Shown: positions 1-5,792 of the stretch, one piece after another
Numbering within the stretch: position 1 is the first letter of the stretch
How the letters are laid out: each line of letters starts with the position of its first letter
DNA from: Prolixibacteraceae bacterium
GTDB lineage: Bacteria; Bacteroidota; Bacteroidia; Bacteroidales; Prolixibacteraceae
Length of the DNA: 5,792 nt
Reading direction: 5' to 3'
Assembly: GCA_016788685.1 (NCBI GenBank)
Contig: JAEUSS010000248.1
Coordinates: 1-5,792 of the forward strand
Translations under genes and position numbers: made by a program
The notes under the pieces: model-generated
Database searches by the model: none
Told to the model about the DNA's origin: nothing
The model's input: the letters and a program-made list of their open reading frames with translations, nothing else

Positions 1-598
1 CGGAAACTACAAAGTGGCTGATCTTGTGTTTCACTTCTTTCTTTGCAAATTTCTGCACGACATCCATCGCCCTGACGGCACTTTTGGTCATCGGAAATAA
101 TAACGGCCAGGTAAAGTCGCCGTCTTTCAGGTAGTTGTGAAGTGTATGCGAAATCAGTGCGTCTTCGGTCAGGTCGCCATACAGCGGTTGGTTGGGAACC
201 TGCCAGAGTATGGCTATGATGGCTTTGTTTGTCCTTGCGACTCCTGTTAATGAAGTGGTTAAGTTCTCGGTCCATTTGTGCGTGTTCGGTTTTCCTTCTT
301 TCACGCTTCCGCCGGTAATAAACAGCAAGGCATCGTTGTATTTCAGATTGTCGGGAACCATAACGGTCATTTCGTGGTTCCAGTCAATTCCGCGCCATTG
401 CTGTGAGGTAAACAAGATCCGGAATAGGGTAGCGCCTTCGGTTTTCATTTTATCCTGAACTTCCCACTTGAATGATTTATCCGAATTATTCAGGTAGGCC
501 TGAAGCGCTGTTTCCGGAGTAATTGATTTTGGAGAACCTGCAATTACCCATACCGGTGAACAAAACAGGATTAATATACCTACGATTAGTTTTTTCAT
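1..598 (-). CDS. PhoPQ-activated pathogenicity-related (PqaA-like) exported alpha/beta hydrolase, 3' partial
   Basis: The first 199 residues are visible; the gene runs off the left edge. My translation from the ATG at 598-596 gives a signal peptide (MKK, hydrophobic core at 4-19, likely signal peptidase I cleavage after VIA at residue 20), then a mature protein with PETALQAYL at 28-36. Family-like motifs follow: WRGIDWNHEMTVMVPD at 68-83, ALLFITGGS at 90-98 (strand plus glycine turn of an alpha/beta-hydrolase fold), AIIAILWQVPNQPLYGD at 126-142 and WPLLFPMTKSAVRAMD at 164-179. The last visible residues, ISHFVVS, match the strand that in this family (PF10142) leads into a GASKRG-type nucleophile elbow, so the presumed catalytic serine lies a few codons outside the window. 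The family is named after a PhoP/PhoQ-regulated Salmonella protein; the biochemical substrate is poorly defined. C13 sits after LILF and is not a good lipobox, so a soluble periplasmic or secreted protein is more likely than a lipoprotein. It follows the SusCD pair on the same strand, but a terminator lies between. Family assignment rests on recognised motifs, not on a search. Confidence 0.85.
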   Translation of the reverse strand, partial: MKKLIVGILILFCSPVWVIAGSPKSITPETALQAYLNNSDKSFKWEVQDKMKTEGATLFRILFTSQQWRGIDWNHEMTVMVPDNLKYNDALLFITGGSVKEGKPNTHKWTENLTTSLTGVARTNKAIIAILWQVPNQPLYGDLTEDALISHTLHNYLKDGDFTWPLLFPMTKSAVRAMDVVQKFAKKEVKHKISHFVVS

Positions 599-610
599 TT
601 TTTTTTATTG
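596..610 (-). promoter_or_regulatory. A-rich translation initiation region of the PqaA-like gene
   Basis: The minus strand reads CAATA8 then ATG, so the start codon's A closes a run of nine As, and AAAAAA follows the TG. There is no GGAGG-like Shine-Dalgarno sequence. Unstructured A-rich leaders are the usual way Bacteroidota start translation, which supports this ATG as the start. It is also the first codon of a well-formed signal peptide. Confidence 0.55.
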
Positions 611-642
611 AGTTAAATGGATGTGTAATAATGCGCTTTGTA

Positions 643-650
643 CAAAATTA
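643..650 (-). promoter_or_regulatory. Possible Bacteroidota -7 promoter element for the PqaA-like gene
   Basis: On the minus strand this reads TAATTTTG, an exact match to the Bacteroidota primary-sigma -7 consensus TAnnTTTG, 44 bases before the ATG at 598. A start point about 7 bases downstream would leave a leader of roughly 35-40 bases, which is plausible. No TTTG-like -33 element is visible at the expected distance, where the terminator stem lies. The match also overlaps the terminator tail, so it may be chance. Confidence 0.25.
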
Positions 651-684
651 AGCAGGAGACGGGCAGCCGTCATTCCTGCTTAAT
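644..684 (-). terminator. Intrinsic terminator after the SusCD pair
   Basis: A near-perfect inverted repeat lies 21 bases past the susD stop codon. The outer arms, 647-657 and 674-684, are 11 of 11 complementary (attaagcagga / tcctgcttaat). The stem continues as gacgg (658-662) with ccgtc (667-671), a two-base bulge at 672-673 and a GCAG/CTGC tetraloop at 663-666. Read on the minus strand, the hairpin is followed by TTTTG (647-643), the first T pairing as the end of the arm, which gives a short U-tract. There is no T-run on the other side, so it acts in the minus direction only. It should end most susCD transcripts before the PqaA-like gene; the short U-tract allows some read-through. Confidence 0.78.
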
Positions 685-692
685 CTGTCTCG

Positions 693-719
693 GGGAAACC
701 CGGTTTACCACGGTTTCCC
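693..719 (-). other. Hairpin spanning the susD stop codon
   Basis: gggaaacc (693-700) and ggtttccc (712-719) form a perfect 8-bp inverted repeat with an 11-base loop. The loop holds the last Trp codon and the TAA stop of the SusD-like gene. No T-run follows on either strand, so it is not a terminator by itself. It sits directly upstream of the terminator hairpin and could stabilise the transcript 3' end, or be incidental. No function is shown. Confidence 0.4.
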
Positions 720-2360
720 GGTTCCTTGCAGAACCCACATTTTTGACCATGCACTGTTGTTGCTCGGGTCGGTTCCTTTGTATGGTGTGGCTTCCAGTTT
801 GCTGATGGCTGCCTCCGCATTGGCCGTGTTTTTCGAGATTTCATTGTCGTAATGATAATACCAGCGCACGGGAAGTACATCTCTCACAGCAGACGGGCCT
901 GTTACCAGCGCCGGAAGTCCTGTTCTTCTCCAGTCGAACCAGGATTCCTGGCAGGATGTCCAGCTGGCAAACCATTTTTGCTCGATGATGCTGGTCAGGC
1001 CGGAATATGGAGCTGCGGCGATGTAGGTGCTGAATGAGTTGCCAACACCCCAGGAATTTAACGATTGCTGGACGCCGGCTGCATAGTAGCTTTCGGGAGT
1101 TCCTGAAATCCAGCCTCGAAACGCCGCTTCAGCAAGGATTAAGTTTACTTCGGCAGCTGAAATTAACCTCATTAAAACAAGAGGATCAGTGGTCTTCTTA
1201 TACCTGTCGTTCAATTGCGATGCGTGCGGATTCTTAGTTCCCTGAGCCGGATTAGCCAGGTTCAGGTTGAATATCTGCACTTTGGGGTGCGATATGGTCA
1301 CTCCGGCATAGTTGGGGTCGAAATCAACGGTCATGGTATTGTCGGTTTCAAACTTGGTGACCACATCCTGCGAAACTTCACGCTTGCCGCCTACTACCCG
1401 GTCGACATTTGTTCCCTGAACCAGTACCAGCGGAACTTCAATTTTATTCGCCCAGACTGCCAGTCTCGGATCGTTGTACTTTTGGAGGGCATCAACCAAC
1501 GTTTTGCCCATTTTTACCCTCATGTACGAACCATCAGGAGCGACGTCATAAACCGTATTTAGCGGGTTCGAATTTTCTTTGGCTGTGCCGATAAAACTGA
1601 CATTGGCATCGTCGGTTGAAACAGTAATCAGCGGATATTTTCCCGGATCCTGGGTGATCTTTTTAATTCCCTGTTCGGCTAAGGCAGGCTCTTTGGCCTG
1701 TAACCTCATGTAGTACCGGAGGGCGATCGAATTGGCGAGCTTTCTCCATTTCTCCGGACTGCCGTTGTACAATACATCTTGTTTGGGGACGATATTGGTG
1801 TATAAAGATGCACTTTTCGATAGCAGCGTGTTGGCGGTATCCAGATCGGCAAGTATGCCGAGGTAAATATCCCTTTGCGGATCAAAAACCGGTTTGAAAT
1901 ATTCTGAGCCCAGCTCTGCTTTCAAAGCCTGAGAATAGGGAGCATCTCCCCAAAGATCGGTAATCAGCCCAAAAGTATATGCCCTCAGAATACGGGCTAC
2001 TCCTTCGTGAAATTCGAGCTTATCCTTAACTGCTTTCTTGAAGAATTCGTCGTTGTTTCTCAGAATGCCGTAATAATCTGCCCAGCTGTGCGACAGGTTA
2101 TTCCAGTCGTAGTTGTTGTAACCGCTCTGCCATCCGGTTTGCTGGGTGTGTTGCATCACTCCTGAAAACGTTCCGAAACCGATGTTGTAAACGGTTTGTC
2201 CCAGGCTGGTTATGGTTGTGGAAAGCAGGAAATTCAGGTCGGCATTGGCCGGATCAACTCCGTTCGGATTGATGTTTAGTTCATCTAGGTCTTTACACGA
2301 AATAACGGTGGTAAAGATTAGCGCTATGGCTATGATAAGGCTATTTTTAATTTTATACAT
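705..2360 (-). CDS. SusD/RagB family nutrient-binding outer membrane lipoprotein (SusD-like_2 type)
   Basis: This is the surface-exposed ligand-binding lid of the SusCD transporter. It has 551 residues, a normal length, and appears complete. The N-terminus is a lipoprotein signal: basic start, hydrophobic stretch at 8-20, and lipobox VISC with the lipidated Cys at 22. KDLDE follows directly, resembling the acidic Bacteroidota export signal that sends lipoproteins to the cell surface. NINPNG at 29-34 is typical of the family. The helical TPR-like core shows ITDLWGDAPYSQAL at about 133-146, YNGSPEKWRKLANSIALRY at about 198-216 and a helix around AAEVNLILAEAAFRGW at about 402-417. The C-terminal region has EQKWFASW and SWFDWRRTGLPAL at about 460-485, then LPVRWYYHYDNE. 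These motifs fit the SusD-like_2 (PF12771) branch; that placement is from memory of the family, not a search. Start: the ATG lies 19 bases after the susC stop, with only a weak GAAG upstream. The close spacing argues for co-transcription and translation with susC. SusD-like_2 proteins are not diagnostic of a carbohydrate ligand; peptides or other molecules are possible. Confidence 0.96.
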   Translation of the reverse strand: MYKIKNSLIIAIALIFTTVISCKDLDELNINPNGVDPANADLNFLLSTTITSLGQTVYNIGFGTFSGVMQHTQQTGWQSGYNNYDWNNLSHSWADYYGILRNNDEFFKKAVKDKLEFHEGVARILRAYTFGLITDLWGDAPYSQALKAELGSEYFKPVFDPQRDIYLGILADLDTANTLLSKSASLYTNIVPKQDVLYNGSPEKWRKLANSIALRYYMRLQAKEPALAEQGIKKITQDPGKYPLITVSTDDANVSFIGTAKENSNPLNTVYDVAPDGSYMRVKMGKTLVDALQKYNDPRLAVWANKIEVPLVLVQGTNVDRVVGGKREVSQDVVTKFETDNTMTVDFDPNYAGVTISHPKVQIFNLNLANPAQGTKNPHASQLNDRYKKTTDPLVLMRLISAAEVNLILAEAAFRGWISGTPESYYAAGVQQSLNSWGVGNSFSTYIAAAPYSGLTSIIEQKWFASWTSCQESWFDWRRTGLPALVTGPSAVRDVLPVRWYYHYDNEISKNTANAEAAISKLEATPYKGTDPSNNSAWSKMWVLQGTGKPW

Positions 2361-2379
2361 GATCTTCAGTCTTTAAAGG

Positions 2380-5300
2380 TTAGAATGTGAAACCCAATTT
2401 AAACCCGACAGGGATAACCCAAGGTTCGGCATTGTAACGTTCAACACCTTGTTTGAACTTACCGCTGCTATCGGACTGATAGGCTCTTTCCGGATCGATT
2501 CCCATTCCTGCATTTTTGGCCCACAGCATGATGTTCCGGCTGTAAACCGAAAGATTAAGGTTTTCCATACCAAGTTTTTTGGCAATACTCGCCGGGAAAT
2601 TATAGCTGAGTGAAATTTCACGCAGTTTAATATAGTCGGCATCAAAAATATTGGCTTCACCAATGTCCCAGGGATAGCTGGCTACATAAGGTCTGATTTC
2701 AGTTCCGGGGTTTCCGAGGTTTTCTTTTTCAAGAATGAACTTTCCGTTGTCGTCATAATGCCCGTAAACACCTGGTGCAAAAACACCGTCGTTTGTCCCG
2801 ATTCCGGTATAATAGTCGGTATAAAATCCGCCGAATTCAGAGGTCGGACCACCAACCGGACGAGGGTTATTGGTATAGATCAGCTGGTCGGCATTGGCCA
2901 CTACCCAGTCGCGCAAAGCCACGCTGGGCTCGCCTCCCATTCCTGAAGGCGGAGCAACAAGCTGGTTGATCCAGGTGTTTGAAATAACACTTTCGGTTAA
3001 ATACCTCCAGGTTTGAGACACGTATTGTCCACCGGCTCTCCAGTCGAAGGTCATGTTCAGCGTAAAGTTTTTATACGACAGAGACGATTGGAGCCCCATG
3101 ATAAAATCGGGATTGTAATTTCCAACTTTTGAATATTCGTCAGAAGATTGCCACTCAGCATCTTCACCTTCGGGCAACAGCGGATAGTTGTAATAAGGAG
3201 ATGTTTTGTCGGTAACCCTCAGGATTTTGCGGGTGTAGAGGTTCCCGACCAGCCCATCCTGACCCAGAGATTCGTCTTTCACATAAGCAATATTTTTTAC
3301 CCTGGCTTCATCCCAGAACTGAACAAAGTCAACGCCATCAGCCAGTTCGAGCAGATGTGTTTTGTTTTTGGTGAAATTGACATTCAGATCCCAGGTCCAG
3401 TCTGCGGTCTTAACAGGAGTAAATCCCAGCATCAGTTCCCATCCCTGGCTTTGCAGCAGTCCTGCATTGACCATGATGCTGCCAAAGCCGGAGGAGCCGG
3501 CCAGGGGCACTCCTAAAATCTGGTTGCGGTTATCTTCTTTGTAGTATGTTCCTTCAAACCTTAGACGATTGTCAAACGCTTTGAAGTCAATACCAACTTC
3601 ATAGGAAGTTGCCTTTTCCGGAAGTAAATTCGGGTTTAACAATCCCCCCGGTTTTCCGAGCCTGATGGCATCGCCCCATTGGCCGGCATCGTAATAGGTG
3701 GCATTTAAGCTATAAGGCGAAGTATCATTACCTACCTGGGCATAACCCCCTCTTACTTTTAATAAATTAACATCTTCACCAAGATCAAATACGTTGTTGA
3801 TCATGAGACTCAGTGAGGCCGACGGATAGAAGTAAGAACGATTTTCGGCCGGCAACGTGCTTGACCAATCGTTTCTGGCCGTCAGGTCTAAATATATCAG
3901 GTCTTTCCATCCCAGATTGGCCATGGCATAAACACTGTTAATGCCTCTCTCGTTCCGGTAGTTGGTATAACTTAAAGCGGTGTTTTTGATGTTTTGTACC
4001 GTGTACAGGAAAGGAATGTTAAGTCCGGAACCGGGTTTGGAGAAATTACTGATGCTTGAGCCTCTGGAATACAGTATATTTCCTCCGACAGATGCGGTTA
4101 ATGAAAAATCCTGCCAGTTGTCTTTGTAGGTCGCTAAAGCATCAATATTTCTTTCCAGACCTTCGCTGGTTACGATACCGTAAGCACCGTTGTTCGGTTC
4201 TTTGGAGTATCCCGGATCTATTTTTGTTTCGCGGACTTCATCCGTTTTATTGAGCGCATATCGTCCCATCAGGCTCAGCTTGGGTGTAATTTCCAATGTT
4301 GCCGAAATGTTTCCGATGAGCCGGTTCCGGTCAAAGCTGTTTTGTATTCCATAGGCCAGAAAATACGGATTTTCAAATCCGGGGCCTATTGTCAGGACCT
4401 GACTACCTCCGAGGTTGTAATTTTTCAGTTGACGGATATTCACGTTGGGAGGAGTAAAGGCAGCCCACTGCAGTGGGTTGGTTCCGCGTTCCTGTGTAGC
4501 CGGGCGGTTATCTGCCCAGTTGTGTGTATAATTCAGGTCGGTGCTCACTGTTAGGTTATTACGCACTTTGGAAGTGGCCGACAGGGTAACTCCGTTTCTG
4601 TTCAGGTCTGAATTCGGGACCAAACCGCTGTTGGTCATATTCGAGAGCCCCAACCGGTAGCTGACTTTTTCGCTGGTACTTGATACAGAGACTCCGTTGG
4701 TCGTTGTAAAAGCATTTTTATTGATGAAATTCCTGAAATTATCAGGATAGGATACCAGTTCGGTGGGAATCGGAACTCCGTTGGCATCCAGTGGGGCAAA
4801 CGGCTGAACCTGCCAGTATCCTTTATTCAGTTCGGGGCCTCCGCCTGCTGCTTCAGCCGGGCTGAAAGGTGGTAAAATTCCGCCGTCAATATCGGCAGGG
4901 GTATAACTTCGGGCTCCAAATCCAAAGCGGGTCTGAACATCCAGATATTGACTCGGAATGTCAAACACGGTATTTGAGAATACTTCTATTTTCATTCCCT
5001 GGTTTTCTTTTGCTTTTTTAGTTGTAATCAGCACAACACCGTTGCCGGCGCGGGTTCCGTATAAGGCAGCAGCGCTTGGTCCTTTCAGGATAGAGACACT
5101 TTCAATGCTTTCAGGATCGAGGTCGGAAACTGCATTCCCGTAGTCCACCCGGTTGTCGCTACCAAATCCGCCAACATTGTTTATTGAGCTCGACATGGGG
5201 ACACCGTCAATGACAAAGAGTGGCTGATTGTCGGTACTCATGGACGTTGCTCCCCTGATTATCATACTTACCGAAGAACCTGCGCCTCCTGTTGAATTGA

Positions 5301-5792
5301 TTGTCACGCCTGAAATTTTTCCGGCCATGGAGTTTAATACGTTTTCCTGGGCAACCCGGGTCAGTTCTTTGCCATCCACCTTTCCGACGGAATAACCCAA
5401 TGATTTCTCTTCGCGTTTGATCCCAAGGGCGGTGATGACCACTTCCTCTATTGCTTCAGTCGTTTCTTCCAGCGCAAGGTTGATGACCGTTTTGCCGTTA
5501 ACCGGAATTTCCCGGGTGGTGTAGCCAATAAACGAAAACACCAGGGTGGCATCAGCCGAAACGGAAAGGGAGTAGCGGCCTTCGTTGTTGCTGATTGTTC
5601 CTAAGCTGGTGCCTTTTACAGCAATGCTTACACCCGGAAGTCCCTGGCTGGTATTGGCCGATGTTACCACACCTGTTACGGTGAGTCTTTGCTGGCTGGC
5701 TGATTCGTTTACTGCAAAAACATGCTTTGCCGGCGTCAGCACGGCAAGGGCTATGGTCGCAGCAAAAAGAATACTCTTTATCTTTTCAAATG
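2380..5792 (-). CDS. SusC/RagA family TonB-linked outer membrane transporter (5' partial)
   Basis: This is an outer-membrane active transporter that imports a ligand captured by its SusD partner, using TonB/ExbBD energy. 1136 codons are visible. Domains in order, numbered from the first visible full codon: end of a signal peptide (basic EKIK, hydrophobic stretch, likely cleavage after HVFA at about residue 26); a carboxypeptidase-regulatory-like domain at about 35-111 (GVV, LPGVSIAVKGT, GRYSLSV, FSFIGY); a TonB-box-like EEVVITALG at 115-123; a plug at about 131-259, with the SusC signature DNQPLFVIDGVPM at 187-199 and ILKGPSAAALYG; then a 22-strand-type barrel with DYIKLREISLSYNFP and SRNIMLW near the end. 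It ends in GFTF, a terminal aromatic as expected for BAM-assembled barrels. The in-frame GTG at 5742 is not a credible start, because it lies inside the signal peptide and the frame stays open to the window edge; the true start is just outside. There is no STN domain between signal peptide and regulatory-like domain, so FecI/FecR-type signalling through this receptor is unlikely. The substrate cannot be read from the sequence. Confidence 0.96.
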   Translation of the reverse strand, partial: FEKIKSILFAATIALAVLTPAKHVFAVNESASQQRLTVTGVVTSANTSQGLPGVSIAVKGTSLGTISNNEGRYSLSVSADATLVFSFIGYTTREIPVNGKTVINLALEETTEAIEEVVITALGIKREEKSLGYSVGKVDGKELTRVAQENVLNSMAGKISGVTINSTGGAGSSVSMIIRGATSMSTDNQPLFVIDGVPMSSSINNVGGFGSDNRVDYGNAVSDLDPESIESVSILKGPSAAALYGTRAGNGVVLITTKKAKENQGMKIEVFSNTVFDIPSQYLDVQTRFGFGARSYTPADIDGGILPPFSPAEAAGGGPELNKGYWQVQPFAPLDANGVPIPTELVSYPDNFRNFINKNAFTTTNGVSVSSTSEKVSYRLGLSNMTNSGLVPNSDLNRNGVTLSATSKVRNNLTVSTDLNYTHNWADNRPATQERGTNPLQWAAFTPPNVNIRQLKNYNLGGSQVLTIGPGFENPYFLAYGIQNSFDRNRLIGNISATLEITPKLSLMGRYALNKTDEVRETKIDPGYSKEPNNGAYGIVTSEGLERNIDALATYKDNWQDFSLTASVGGNILYSRGSSISNFSKPGSGLNIPFLYTVQNIKNTALSYTNYRNERGINSVYAMANLGWKDLIYLDLTARNDWSSTLPAENRSYFYPSASLSLMINNVFDLGEDVNLLKVRGGYAQVGNDTSPYSLNATYYDAGQWGDAIRLGKPGGLLNPNLLPEKATSYEVGIDFKAFDNRLRFEGTYYKEDNRNQILGVPLAGSSGFGSIMVNAGLLQSQGWELMLGFTPVKTADWTWDLNVNFTKNKTHLLELADGVDFVQFWDEARVKNIAYVKDESLGQDGLVGNLYTRKILRVTDKTSPYYNYPLLPEGEDAEWQSSDEYSKVGNYNPDFIMGLQSSLSYKNFTLNMTFDWRAGGQYVSQTWRYLTESVISNTWINQLVAPPSGMGGEPSVALRDWVVANADQLIYTNNPRPVGGPTSEFGGFYTDYYTGIGTNDGVFAPGVYGHYDDNGKFILEKENLGNPGTEIRPYVASYPWDIGEANIFDADYIKLREISLSYNFPASIAKKLGMENLNLSVYSRNIMLWAKNAGMGIDPERAYQSDSSGKFKQGVERYNAEPWVIPVGFKLGFTF

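Noticed and set aside
192..458. Plus-strand open frame of 88 codons
   Set aside because: It lies fully antisense to the PqaA-like gene, whose minus-strand translation carries clear family motifs; the plus-strand product resembles nothing and has no context.
1215..1562. Plus-strand open frame of 115 codons inside the SusD-like gene
   Set aside because: Antisense shadow of a well-conserved coding region; no recognisable protein features.
2361..2379. Possible promoter or terminator between the SusC- and SusD-like genes
   Set aside because: Only 19 bases, with no hairpin and no TAnnTTTG match; best read as a plain intra-operon spacer.
2373..2663. Minus-strand open frame of 96 codons overlapping the 3' end of the SusC-like gene
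   Set aside because: Out-of-frame overlap with the conserved SusC C-terminus (YIKLREISLSYNFP to GFTF); it is not an independent gene.
3148..3516. Plus-strand open frame of 122 codons inside the SusC-like gene
   Set aside because: Antisense shadow of the barrel-coding region; composition follows the complementary codons and no domain is visible.
5740..5742. GTG as the start codon of the SusC-like gene
   Set aside because: It falls inside the signal peptide; the upstream in-frame sequence encodes the basic and hydrophobic parts needed for export.

Overview
The window looks like a piece of a Bacteroidota (Bacteroidetes) chromosome. The evidence is a SusC/RagA-type TonB-dependent transporter followed directly by a SusD/RagB-type surface lipoprotein, a pairing almost restricted to this phylum. 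The CKDLDEL lipoprotein export-like motif and an A-rich translation start without a Shine-Dalgarno sequence on the third gene also fit. I cannot assign a genus from this sequence; an environmental or marine Bacteroidales/Marinilabiliales-like source is only a guess.

All three genes lie on the minus strand, so transcription runs from high to low coordinates. (1) From the right edge to 2380 is a nearly complete SusC-like gene. Its first few codons fall outside the window, and the visible part begins inside the signal peptide. (2) After a 19-base spacer, 2360-705 encodes a complete SusD-like lipoprotein of the SusD-like_2 type. (3) A 106-base gap (599-704) holds a strong inverted repeat that reads as a minus-strand intrinsic terminator, a smaller hairpin over the susD stop codon, and a possible Bacteroidota -7 promoter element in the terminator tail. 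(4) From 598 to the left edge is the first 199 codons of a secreted alpha/beta-hydrolase-like protein of the PhoPQ-activated pathogenicity-related (PqaA) family. It is cut just before the place where the family's nucleophile serine motif is expected.

Working model: SusD captures a ligand at the cell surface and closes over the SusC barrel, and TonB drives import into the periplasm. The exported PqaA-like protein could process that ligand or a related one, but the terminator between the genes means co-transcription is not assured. No glycoside hydrolase, sigma/anti-sigma pair, sensor, RNA gene, mobile element or CRISPR array is visible. Apart from the unusual hydrolase neighbour, this is an ordinary nutrient-uptake locus, and I see no convincing new system inside the window.
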